Source of the DNA: Sphingomonas elodea ATCC 31461
GTDB lineage: Bacteria; Pseudomonadota; Alphaproteobacteria; Sphingomonadales; Sphingomonadaceae
NCBI RefSeq assembly: GCF_000226955.1
Contig: NZ_AGFU01000034.1
Location: 93,771 to 157,770, forward strand
Direction: 5' to 3'
DNA length: 64,000 nucleotides
The first letter of the stretch is position 1, and every line of letters starts with the position of its first letter. The position numbers and the translations under genes are program-made. Shown here one piece after another: positions 16,631 to 25,120 of the stretch. Under the pieces are notes generated by a model. The model searched no databases, was not told where the DNA came from, and worked only from the letters and a program-made list of their open reading frames with translations.

Positions 16631-19600
16631 ATGTCGCGTCCCGTATTCTTCGATCCCACCGGCAGCCGCAAGCGCTGGACGATGCGCACGGTGCTGGCCC
16701 TGGTGCTGGGCGTGGTGCTGGCGGCGGTCGTGTTCGCGGCGACCATCGTCAACGTGCCGCCGGCGCAGGACCTGCCGGTACGCTGGGAGAATGCGAAGCC
16801 TGCGGCGCTCCGCTCGCTCAGCGCGCGCGGCGAGCCGCGCCACCGGCGCTGGCTGCCCGGAGGCTCGGCCAAGCGTGCGGGGGTGCCGCTGACGGTCGGC
16901 TTCTACGTGCCCTGGGACCAGGCGAGCGCGGACTCGCTCCGCCGCAACATCGGAGACCTCGACTGGGTGGTGCCGGCGTTCGTCACGGTGAGCGGCCTGG
17001 GTCATGCGATGCAGGTGGTCGACGATCCGCGCTTCGCCAACATCCTCGCCGGCGCGCGCCGGCCGCCGCGGGTGCTGCCGATGGTGCAGAACCTTTCCGA
17101 CGAGTCGTGGGATTCGGTCGGCGCCGCCCGGCTCATCGCCAGCCCCGCTGCCCGGGCCAAGCTTGCCCGTGATCTGGCGGCGATGGTCAAGACGCGCAAC
17201 CTGACCGGCCTGGTGATGGATTTCGAGAGCCTGCCGCCGGAATCGCTTCCCGGCTACATCCAGCTGCTCGACCAGATCAACAAGGCGATGCCCAAGGACA
17301 AGCTGCTGGCGGTCACCGTGCCCGCCGGCGACAGCAGCTGGGATTTCAAGAGGTTCGCCGCGGTCACGGACCGCGTCATGCTGATGAACTATGACGAGCA
17401 TTGGCAGGGCGGCAAGGCGGGGCCCATCGCCTCCCAGCCCTGGTTCGTCGACGAGCTGCGCCGCGCGGTGGCGCAGGTCGGCACCGAGAAGCTGATCGTC
17501 GCGCTCGCCAGCTATGCCTATGACTATCACGGCGACGGCACGGATGCGCTGAGCATCGAGGAGGCCTGGTCCGCCGCGCGCGACAGCGAGGCGAAGGTCA
17601 CCTTCGACAAGACCAGCGGCAACAGCGCCTTCGCCTATGACGAGGACGGCAAGCATCACGAGATCTGGATGGTCGATGCCGCGGCGACCTGGAACCAGCT
17701 CCAGGCGGTCCGCGCTGCCGGTGTCGGCAGCGTGGCGCTGTGGCGGCTCGGCACCGAGGATGCGGGCGTGTGGACCGCGCTCCTCGCCTATCGCCATGGC
17801 GGCCGCCCGGACCTCAGTCGCGTCGTTCCCGCCACCAATGTCGACGTGGAGGGGCCGGGGGAAATCCTGCGCGTCACCTCGACGCCGACGGTGGGGCAGC
17901 GCGCCATTCGGTTCGACGCCGCCAACATGATCCGCGACGTGCAGTATCCGGTGCTGCCGACGCCGTATGTGGTGATGCGCACGGGGGCCTCGAAGAACGA
18001 GATCGCGCTGACCTTCGACGACGGTCCCGACCCGACCTATACCCCGCGCATCCTCGACATTCTGAAGGCGGAGCATGTGCCCGCGGCCTTCTTCATCGTC
18101 GGCGAGAACGGGCTGCAGCACCCGCTGCTGCTCCGCCGGCTGGTGGCCGAGGGGCACGAGCTGGGCAACCACACCTATACCCACCCGAACCTGGCCACCA
18201 CCTCGGCAGCGAGCACCGCGCTGGAGCTGAACGCCACCCAGCGGCTGGTGCAGGCCTATACCGGGCGCGGCATGCGGCTGTTCCGCGCGCCCTATTTCGG
18301 CGACGCCGAGCCGACCACGCCCGACGAACTCGATCCCGCCGTGGTCGCGCAGAAGCAGGGCTATACGGTTGTCGGCCTCCATGTCGATCCGGACGACTGG
18401 AAGCGGCCGGGCGTGGATGCGATCGTCCAGGGCGTGCTCGACGACGTCGCGACGGCTGCGCCGGACAAGTCGACCAACATCGTTCTCCTCCATGACGGGG
18501 GCGGTAACCGCGAGCAGACCGTGGAAGCGCTGCCCCGCATCATCCACGAACTCCGCGCGCGGGGCTATGTTTTCGTTCCCGTGTCCAAGCTCGCAGGCCT
18601 TTCCTACGATGCGGTGATGCCCCCCATCCGCGGCAGCGATCTGCTGGCGGTTCGGGCGGACGTGGCGATCTTCGTGGCGCTTGCGGGCATCGCCTCGGGG
18701 CTGCGCTGGATGTTCTTCGTCGCGATCACGCTCGGCATCGCGCGCGCGCTCATCTTGGCCGGCCTGGCGCTCCGCCAGCGCCGCCGCGAACGCGGCGCGC
18801 CGCCGGTCTACGCGCCCAGCGTCTCGGTGATCATCCCGGCCTATAACGAAGAGCGGGTGATCGAGGCGTCGGTGCGCCGGGTGCTCGCCAGCGATTATCC
18901 TGCGATCGAGCTGATCGTGGCGGACGACGGATCGAAGGACCGCACCAGCGAGATCGTCGCGGCGGCGTTCGGCGACGATCCGCGGGTCACGCTGCTGACG
19001 CTGGTCAATGGCGGCAAGGCTGCGGCGCTCAATCGCGCGCTGAAGGAGGCGAGGGGCGAGGTGATCATCGCGCTCGACGCCGACACGCAGTTCGAGGCGG
19101 AGACGATCGGTCGGCTCGCGCGCTGGTTCGCCGATCCGCAGATCGGCGCCGTCGCCGGGAGCGCACAGGTGGGCAACCGCGTCAACCTCGTCACCCGCTG
19201 GCAAGCGGTGGAATACATCACTGCCCAGAATCTGGAGCGGCGGGCGCTCGCCGGGTTCAACGCTATCACCGTGGTGCCCGGCGCGGTCGGTGCATGGCGG
19301 CGCGCGGCCCTCGATGCGGTGGGGGGCTATCCCGAGGACACGCTGGCGGAGGACCAGGATCTTACCATCGCGATCCAGCGATCGGGCTGGCGCGTGACCT
19401 ATGATCCCGATGCCGTGGCGTGGACCGAGGCGCCGGAAAGCTTCCGCGCACTCGCCAAGCAGCGCTATCGCTGGGCGTTCGGCACGCTGCAATGCCTGTG
19501 GAAGCACCGCGGGCTATACCGCGACAAACAGGCGAAGGGCCTCGCCTGGATCGGCTTGCCGCAAGCCTGGATCTTCCAGATCATCTTCGCCGCGATCTCG

Positions 19601-19945
19601 CCGCTGATCGACTTGGCACTGATCTCCGCGATCGTCGCCACCGCGGTGCGCATCGCCCAGCATGGCTGGGAGCAGACCCGCGGCGATGTGGGCGCCATGG
19701 CGATCTATTGGGTGGCTTTCACCTCGATCGATGTGGGCTGCGGCTGGGTCGCCTATCGTTTGAACAGTCGCCGTATCCGCTATCCGGCGCTGCTGCTGGT
19801 CGCCCAGCGCTTCGTCTATCGCCAGCTGATGTACTGGGTGGTGCTGCGCGCGATCAGCTCGGCGCTCGGCGGCTGGTTCGTCGGCTGGGGCAAGCTGGAA
19901 CGTACCGGCCGCGTCGGCGGCGGCGAGGCTGCGGCGGCGGAGTAA
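16631..19945 (+). CDS. Trifunctional GH18-like / NodB deacetylase / GT2 glycosyltransferase fusion
   Basis: 1104 residues in one frame. After a short tail and membrane helix at 19-41 comes a GH18-type domain (about 75-400) with the catalytic DFE at 197-199. A NodB polysaccharide deacetylase domain follows (about 455-640), with TFDDGPD at 461-467 and the HTYTH metal motif. After a membrane helix near 675-705 there is a processive-type GT2 domain: PSVSVIIPAYNEE near 732, DAD at 815-817, EDQD at 907-910 and QRYRW at 944-948, then three C-terminal helices. It most likely makes, deacetylates and trims a beta-linked GlcNAc polymer at the inner membrane. The polymer identity is inference. Confidence 0.88.
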   Translation: MSRPVFFDPTGSRKRWTMRTVLALVLGVVLAAVVFAATIVNVPPAQDLPVRWENAKPAALRSLSARGEPRHRRWLPGGSAKRAGVPLTVGFYVPWDQASADSLRRNIGDLDWVVPAFVTVSGLGHAMQVVDDPRFANILAGARRPPRVLPMVQNLSDESWDSVGAARLIASPAARAKLARDLAAMVKTRNLTGLVMDFESLPPESLPGYIQLLDQINKAMPKDKLLAVTVPAGDSSWDFKRFAAVTDRVMLMNYDEHWQGGKAGPIASQPWFVDELRRAVAQVGTEKLIVALASYAYDYHGDGTDALSIEEAWSAARDSEAKVTFDKTSGNSAFAYDEDGKHHEIWMVDAAATWNQLQAVRAAGVGSVALWRLGTEDAGVWTALLAYRHGGRPDLSRVVPATNVDVEGPGEILRVTSTPTVGQRAIRFDAANMIRDVQYPVLPTPYVVMRTGASKNEIALTFDDGPDPTYTPRILDILKAEHVPAAFFIVGENGLQHPLLLRRLVAEGHELGNHTYTHPNLATTSAASTALELNATQRLVQAYTGRGMRLFRAPYFGDAEPTTPDELDPAVVAQKQGYTVVGLHVDPDDWKRPGVDAIVQGVLDDVATAAPDKSTNIVLLHDGGGNREQTVEALPRIIHELRARGYVFVPVSKLAGLSYDAVMPPIRGSDLLAVRADVAIFVALAGIASGLRWMFFVAITLGIARALILAGLALRQRRRERGAPPVYAPSVSVIIPAYNEERVIEASVRRVLASDYPAIELIVADDGSKDRTSEIVAAAFGDDPRVTLLTLVNGGKAAALNRALKEARGEVIIALDADTQFEAETIGRLARWFADPQIGAVAGSAQVGNRVNLVTRWQAVEYITAQNLERRALAGFNAITVVPGAVGAWRRAALDAVGGYPEDTLAEDQDLTIAIQRSGWRVTYDPDAVAWTEAPESFRALAKQRYRWAFGTLQCLWKHRGLYRDKQAKGLAWIGLPQAWIFQIIFAAISPLIDLALISAIVATAVRIAQHGWEQTRGDVGAMAIYWVAFTSIDVGCGWVAYRLNSRRIRYPALLLVAQRFVYRQLMYWVVLRAISSALGGWFVGWGKLERTGRVGGGEAAAAE

Positions 19946-20298
19946 TCCCCGCCGTCGTCCGACCAGCCGACGCGCATGACCCGTGCAGGCAACGGCGCCG
20001 GGCATTCTCCTCGTGCTTCCGCTCGCGACACGCCTCGAGTCGGGGTAGAAATCCTGTGACAAATTTGCACGGGTACCAAGTTTTCGGTTCCGATCGCGGT
20101 GCAATCTGACGCATTAACCAGCAATATAGAGTCCGACCTCGCCGGCAAGTTCGTCGGTTTTTCGCGGATTTGTCGCGCGCGTGAAGCGAAAATGAAGTCG
20201 TAGCGTCATGAATGCTGCGGCGGATGTAACAATCCTGCCAAATCGCGTCCCTAGGGCGCCCCCGAACCAAACAGACCTTCCTCGGGGAAAACCGCTCC
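19946..20298. promoter_or_regulatory. Intergenic region upstream of the second TonB receptor
   Basis: These 353 bases contain no gene I can support. The first part is GC-rich; from about 20045 to 20250 it becomes more AT-rich, as expected of a promoter. A CCCTAGGG palindrome is seen near 20250, shortly before the receptor start. No clear intrinsic terminator follows the fusion gene. Confidence 0.45.
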
Positions 20299-22830
20299 AT
20301 GTTCGATCGTTCGACCTTCCGCTGCTCGCTGCTCGCGGGTGCCACGGTGCTGGCCCTGGCTGCCGCCCCGGCCTTCGCCCAGACCGAGGCGACCGGTGCC
20401 ACGCCCACCGCCGTCGTTCCGCCGGAAGGCCTCGCCGACATCGTGGTGACCGCGCAGAAGCGCGAAACCAACCTGCAGCAGACCCCGATCTCGATCAGCG
20501 TGCTGAGCGACGCCGCGCTCAAGGAACGCCACGTCCAGAGTCTGTACGATCTCGCCGACGGCGCGGTGCCGAGCCTGCGCGTCGCCACCTTCGAGGCCCG
20601 CCAGTCGGCGCTGACCGTGGGTATCCGCGGCATCGTGCCGCTTGATGCCAACCAGCCGGCGCGCGAGCAGGGTGTCGGCATCTATGTCGACGGCGTGTAT
20701 CTCGGCCGCCAGCATGGCCTAAACGCCGCGTTGTTCGATATCGAGCGTGTCGAGGTGCTGAAGGGCCCGCAGGGCACGCTGTTCGGCCGCAACACCGAGG
20801 GCGGCGCGCTGAGCCTGGTCAGCCGTGCGCCGAGCGGCGAGTTCGCCGGCCGCGTCAACGCGGGCATCGCCAATTTCGGCGGCTACAATGCCGATGCGCA
20901 TCTCGACCTGCCGGAATACAAGAACTTCTCGCTCAAGCTCGACGGCGTGGTGCAGCACCAGGACGCGACCACGAAGAACCCGCTCGCCGGCGCTACCGGC
21001 TGGAACTATTTCGACCGCCGCGGCTTCCGTGCCGCCGTCCGCTGGAAGCCGATCGACGGCCTTATCGAGGACTTCAGCTACGACAATGGCTATGACGCGA
21101 ACACGCCGTTCTACAGCCAGCTGCTGAACTACAATCCCAATGGCTGCGTCGCCGGCGCCCAGTCGGCCGTGCCCAATTGCTTCCTGCCCGGCACCGCCTA
21201 TGCGACGCTCACCGGCACGGTGAAGCCGCTGCTGCCGGGCGTCGTCGTCAACGGCTCGAGCCGCATGAAGACTGCCGATATCGGCGTGCCGCAGCAGCCG
21301 AGCATCGACAAGACCCATGGCTTCACCAACAGCCTGAAGTACAAGCTGAGCCCGGAGATCGAACTTCGCTCGATTACCGCATGGCGCGGCGTGACCGCTA
21401 CCCAGTGGGACAATTCGGGCGGCGCGCACCGCGTGCCGGTGGTCAACGTCCCCGCGATCGGCACCGTGACGACCAGCTGCACCGCCGCCGCGCCGTGCGG
21501 ATTCAGCCGCTACAGCCTGGCCAATCTGCGGCAGACCCAGTTCAGCCAGGAGTTCCAGGCGGTAGGCTCGATCGACCGGTTCGATTACGTCGCCGGCCTC
21601 TTCTATTTCAACGAGCATGTCAGCGACGACGCGGCTACGCCGAACTCGAACGGCATCGTGGCGCAGACCAACGCGGCGGGCCAGGTCACCGGGTACAACT
21701 ATGTGATCCTCGATCCGTGCACCGGCTCCGGCGGTTTCGGTTCGCAGCCTGGCTGCCGCTCTATCGACCGGGCCTCCGAAGTCTGGTCGAAGAGCTATGC
21801 CGCCTATGGCCAGGTGACCTGGAATGCGACCGACGCGCTGCACCTGACGGTGGGCGGCCGCTACACCCACGACAAGAAGCGCGGCGTGCTGCGCTACTCG
21901 CGCAACATCAACTACGATGTCGACACGGTGCGCGCGGCGGCCAACGGCTACAAGCCGCTCGACAAGAGCTGGGACCGCTTCAACCCGATGGTCACGCTCG
22001 CCTATGACGTGAGCGACACGGTGCATGCCTATGCCAAGTACGCCACCGGCTACCGCGCGGGCGGCGCAAGCTCGCGCACCTCGAACTACCAGCCGTTCAA
22101 CCCGGAGGACGTGAAGTCCTATGAAATCGGCCTGAAGAGCGACTTCTGGGATCGCAAGGCGCGCCTGAACCTCGCAGCCTATGTGATGGATCGCAAGGAC
22201 AGCCAGGTCGACATCAGCTCGATCCAGACCACCGCGACCGGCAGCTTCAACAATCTGGTGACCATCAACGCGCCGGGCACCACCAAGATTCGCGGCATCG
22301 AGGCGGACCTGACGGTGAAGCCGGTGCAGGGCCTGACGCTGAACGCGTCCTATGCCTATACCTACACCCGCATCCCGCCGGTGCTGATCACCGCCACGGC
22401 GAACGGCGTGTCGACCAGTGTGCTGCAGAACTTCTACATCGTGTTCACGCCGCGCAACGCGGCCAGCGGCTCGATCGATTATGAGCTGCCGTTGAAGGGC
22501 GCCGACCTGCGGTTCCATCTGGACGGCAACTATTCGCAGGCCACCCAGGCCTTCGACCAGTTCGCCACCAAGAACGAGGCTTCGCTGATCTTCAACGGCC
22601 GCATCGCGCTCGCCAACATCAACATCGGCGCGATGCAGAATGTAACGTTCAGCGTGTGGGGCCGCAACCTGCTGAACGAGCAGTATATCTTCCGTCGTGA
22701 CCCGTCGAACAGCCTGCCGGCTTCGCCGACGACCAGCGTCACGAACGGCAACATCAACAACATCCTCGGCGATTACGGCAACTTCAACGCGCCGCGTACC
22801 TTCGGCGGCGAAGTGGCGGTGAAGTTCTAA
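20299..22830 (+). CDS. TonB-dependent outer-membrane receptor
   Basis: 843 residues. The signal peptide runs to about AAPAFAQ (residue 27). The plug begins LADIVVTAQKRETNLQQTPISISVL, and the plug end carries VEVLKGPQGTLFGRNTEGGAL, the commonest form in sphingomonad receptors; the barrel ends VAVKF with the terminal Phe. This subtype includes many siderophore-like and sugar receptors, so the ligand cannot be told. It stands alone, with a 353-base leader upstream and alkB converging downstream, giving no context clue to its function. Confidence 0.9.
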   Translation: MFDRSTFRCSLLAGATVLALAAAPAFAQTEATGATPTAVVPPEGLADIVVTAQKRETNLQQTPISISVLSDAALKERHVQSLYDLADGAVPSLRVATFEARQSALTVGIRGIVPLDANQPAREQGVGIYVDGVYLGRQHGLNAALFDIERVEVLKGPQGTLFGRNTEGGALSLVSRAPSGEFAGRVNAGIANFGGYNADAHLDLPEYKNFSLKLDGVVQHQDATTKNPLAGATGWNYFDRRGFRAAVRWKPIDGLIEDFSYDNGYDANTPFYSQLLNYNPNGCVAGAQSAVPNCFLPGTAYATLTGTVKPLLPGVVVNGSSRMKTADIGVPQQPSIDKTHGFTNSLKYKLSPEIELRSITAWRGVTATQWDNSGGAHRVPVVNVPAIGTVTTSCTAAAPCGFSRYSLANLRQTQFSQEFQAVGSIDRFDYVAGLFYFNEHVSDDAATPNSNGIVAQTNAAGQVTGYNYVILDPCTGSGGFGSQPGCRSIDRASEVWSKSYAAYGQVTWNATDALHLTVGGRYTHDKKRGVLRYSRNINYDVDTVRAAANGYKPLDKSWDRFNPMVTLAYDVSDTVHAYAKYATGYRAGGASSRTSNYQPFNPEDVKSYEIGLKSDFWDRKARLNLAAYVMDRKDSQVDISSIQTTATGSFNNLVTINAPGTTKIRGIEADLTVKPVQGLTLNASYAYTYTRIPPVLITATANGVSTSVLQNFYIVFTPRNAASGSIDYELPLKGADLRFHLDGNYSQATQAFDQFATKNEASLIFNGRIALANINIGAMQNVTFSVWGRNLLNEQYIFRRDPSNSLPASPTTSVTNGNINNILGDYGNFNAPRTFGGEVAVKF

Positions 22831-22862
22831 GGCACCGCCCGCCGCATGCGCGGCGGCGCAGA

Positions 22863-23492
22863 CTAGCCGACACGGCCCGGACGGGAATCCTCGTCCGGGC
22901 CGTGCTGCATCTGGCGCAAGCCGCGGGCGGAGAGCGCGCGGAAGGTGATCGACCAGCGCGGTGTCGCCATCGGCGTGATGCTGTGCTCCCAATCATGTCG
23001 TGCGGCGCCCGAGAGCAGATAGATCGAGCGGGGTGGCAGCAGCAGCTCGGCACGCTCGAAGCGGCCTTCGGCGGTGCGGCGTCGCAGCCTGAGTACCGCG
23101 GGTGCGCCCAGCGAGATGCCCACCACCTGCTCGAATACCGGGCGATCGCGGTGCCAGCCGATCCCCGCGCCGATCGGATAATGAATCAGCAGCGCCTGGA
23201 CGAGCGTGCCCGGTGCCAGCCCGGCAAAGGCCTCCGCGCGGACGCGCAGCGTTTCCAGCCAGGCGGGTAGGGGCTCCGCGGGCGCGAACCGGGCGTCCTC
23301 GAAGTCATAGTGCCAGCCATAGCTGTGGGTTCGTCGATTGCCCTGCCACCCCTGAAAGCGGAACGGCGCGAGCGGGGCGGCATTGATCGCAGTGATGGCC
23401 CGCGATTCCTCCTCGGTGTCGAGGAACTCGCTTTCTGCCCGCAGGCCTTCGGGTCCTGGCAGTCCGAACAGATCGTGCTGGCTCGGGATCAT
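22863..23492 (-). CDS. alkB: AlkB-type 2-oxoglutarate/Fe(II)-dependent DNA repair dioxygenase
   Basis: 209 residues. AlkB enzymes remove methyl groups from N1-methyladenine and N3-methylcytosine in DNA by oxidation. The iron ligands are H114 and D116 (GWHRDRP) and H170 (HDWEHSI); the 2-oxoglutarate arginines are in RWSITFR (R179, R185). The nucleotide-recognition lid lies in the N-terminal half (SYGWHYDF). Length matches the family (about 200-216). It is monocistronic, transcribed away from an ArsR-type gene and towards the TonB receptor. The very 3' end of the gene forms a strong hairpin that may end transcription from the other side. Confidence 0.92.
   Translation of the reverse strand: MIPSQHDLFGLPGPEGLRAESEFLDTEEESRAITAINAAPLAPFRFQGWQGNRRTHSYGWHYDFEDARFAPAEPLPAWLETLRVRAEAFAGLAPGTLVQALLIHYPIGAGIGWHRDRPVFEQVVGISLGAPAVLRLRRRTAEGRFERAELLLPPRSIYLLSGAARHDWEHSITPMATPRWSITFRALSARGLRQMQHGPDEDSRPGRVG
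22871..22904. terminator. Hairpin at the convergent ends of the TonB receptor and alkB
   Basis: A 13-bp perfect stem (22871-22883 with 22892-22904, CACGGCCCGGACG) lies 40 bases after the receptor stop and inside the last codons of alkB. There is no T-run, so it may act with Rho or simply protect the mRNA end. Confidence 0.5.
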
Positions 23493-23556
23493 TGCGGAGG
23501 GAACGTTTGAAGTGGAAATATGGTAGCAGGGCGACCTGTCCAGCGTTCTGCAAAGC

Positions 23557-23570
23557 TACGCATTTGCGTA
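23557..23570. promoter_or_regulatory. Candidate ArsR-family operator
   Basis: TACGCA-TT-TGCGTA is a perfect 14-base palindrome located 92 bases before the ArsR-type start and 65 bases before the alkB start. ArsR-family repressors commonly bind such short dyads. Assignment is by position only. Confidence 0.45.
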
Positions 23571-23661
23571 TTTGCGATGTGTCATATTGATCCAGGTTTA
23601 TGAAAATACTAGGGTTTTTCAGTGCGTGACGGGTTGCGCGCCTAACGATAGAGTCGGTACC

Positions 23662-24009
23662 ATGGTCGCTGTGAAGAACGATATGCTCGACGTTATCGAC
23701 CACGCGTCGCAATTTTTGAAGGCGCTGTCCGGTCGCAGCCGCCTGCTGCTCCTCTGCCATCTTGCCGATGGCGAGAAGTCTGTCGGCGAACTCGCCCGCC
23801 TTACCGGCGCGCGGGACACCGCGGTTTCGCAGCAGCTTGCTCTGCTTCGCCGCGAAGGCATGGTTTCGGCGCGTCGCGCTGGCCAGATGATCTTCTATTC
23901 GCTGGCAAGCCCGGAAGCGCGCCGCATGCTGGAGGCGCTGAACGACCTGTTCAGTGCCAAGGACGGCAGCAGCGGCCTGCTCCTGCGGAACGAGCCCGAG
24001 ACGGTCTGA
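23662..24009 (+). CDS. ArsR-family winged-helix transcriptional regulator
   Basis: 115 residues from MVAVKNDMLD. The winged helix-turn-helix spans roughly 15-90, with recognition region VGELARLTGARDTAVSQQLALLRREGMVSARRAGQMIFYSLAS. Typical metal-site motifs (ELCVCDL) are absent; only one cysteine (LLLCHLADG) is present, so classical arsenic or zinc sensing is unlikely. The sequence resembles the BigR/SqrR-like branch, but the second redox cysteine of those proteins is missing. The start is not fixed by a strong RBS. It probably controls its own promoter through the palindrome at 23557; the target could be alkB or itself. Confidence 0.8.
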   Translation: MVAVKNDMLDVIDHASQFLKALSGRSRLLLLCHLADGEKSVGELARLTGARDTAVSQQLALLRREGMVSARRAGQMIFYSLASPEARRMLEALNDLFSAKDGSSGLLLRNEPETV

Positions 24010-24028
24010 TCGACCCCGCGCCGCAGGT

Positions 24029-25036
24029 TCAGCGGCGCGGTCGTTCGATCGCCGCGCGGACGGCGGGCAGGATCAGCTCCATGGCGCGGTTGCTGCGCAT
24101 GCGATGCCATCCGAACAGATCGCCCACCGGACGCCGCGACTGCTCGCGCGCCACCTCCCCCGTCGCATCGGAGGCATCTCCCGTGCGCGCGTCGACCCGT
24201 GCGATCCGGTCGCGATCGGGAGCCTCCAGCCAGATCCCGGTGAACGGGACCCGTGCCTGCTGGGCCAGCGCCTCGGCCACTTCCCGTTCGCTGCGGTTGA
24301 GGAACACCGCGTCCAGGATAACGGTAGACTCACAGGACAGATGATCGTCGGCGGATTCGAACATCGCTTCATAGGTCTGCGCGTCGTTGCGACGGGTGTA
24401 GTGCGATGGCGGCAAGCGCGTCTCCGGTGGCAGCCCGGCCAGCCGCTTTCGGAACACGTCAGACTGCAGCACACGCGCGCCCGGGCGGCGGCCATAGAGC
24501 CCGCCGAGCAGCCGCGACAGGCTGGACTTGCCCGTGCCCGACAGCCCGCCCACCGCGATCAGCTGCGGCGGCGCCGGCCGCAACAGGACATCGGCCGCGG
24601 CGGCATCGGTGGTCTGCAGCGACACCATTAGCGGCAGCAGCGCCCAGCCGGTGGCGCCCTGCGGCGAGAGATCGAGATAACGGTTTGCGAGCACATTCGC
24701 CTCGGCCCCGCGGCCCTGCTCGATCAGCGCGACCAGCGTACTGGCGAGATCGAACAGGATGTCGGCAGGCGCGCCGTCCTCGATCAGACGTACGCGGCCG
24801 GCGCGGGCGCGGCGCTCGATATCCGCCCCCTGCAGCGCGATCATGCCGCGCTGGGCGCCGGTGCGCGCGAGCTCCATCAGCCGCTGCCGAAACGCGGCGC
24901 CGGCGGGCGTGACGGTCGCCTGACCGTGCAGCCGTACCATCGCTTCGGCGCGCGCGTGGAGCGCCGCTACGTCGATGCTGCTGGGGAGGATGCCGTCCCC
25001 GCCCGGACCTTCTCGCCTCGCGGCCGCTGCCGCCAT
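24029..25036 (-). CDS. P-loop kinase-like protein with remnant aminoglycoside-phosphotransferase domain
   Basis: 335 residues from the ATG at 25036, chosen for the AGGGAG seven bases upstream. The C-terminal half is a P-loop kinase domain with Walker A GLSGTGKS at 164-171 and a Zeta-toxin or gluconate-kinase-like fold (LQSDVFRKRL, DAVFLNRSER). The N-terminal half contains DILFDLASTLVALIEQGRGAEANVLANRYL, which matches the end of the aminoglycoside phosphotransferase domain of a common fused family of about 500 residues; the kinase core ahead of it is missing. It may be a domain-reduced form or an old deletion. The substrate is unknown. It follows GH10 on the same strand. Confidence 0.7.
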   Translation of the reverse strand: MAAAAARREGPGGDGILPSSIDVAALHARAEAMVRLHGQATVTPAGAAFRQRLMELARTGAQRGMIALQGADIERRARAGRVRLIEDGAPADILFDLASTLVALIEQGRGAEANVLANRYLDLSPQGATGWALLPLMVSLQTTDAAAADVLLRPAPPQLIAVGGLSGTGKSSLSRLLGGLYGRRPGARVLQSDVFRKRLAGLPPETRLPPSHYTRRNDAQTYEAMFESADDHLSCESTVILDAVFLNRSEREVAEALAQQARVPFTGIWLEAPDRDRIARVDARTGDASDATGEVAREQSRRPVGDLFGWHRMRSNRAMELILPAVRAAIERPRR

Positions 25037-25120
25037 CGTCTTGCTCCCTGGAGCCCCGGCCGATCTGCCGGTCCTGCGACTCTCTATACCTGCCAAATCT
25101 GAACGGGAGTGTACCGAAGT

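Noticed and set aside
23519-23526. ATGGTAGC half-site near alkB resembling the LacI-type operator
   Set aside because: Only the left half is present, the second half does not fit, and the gene context has no link to xylan use.
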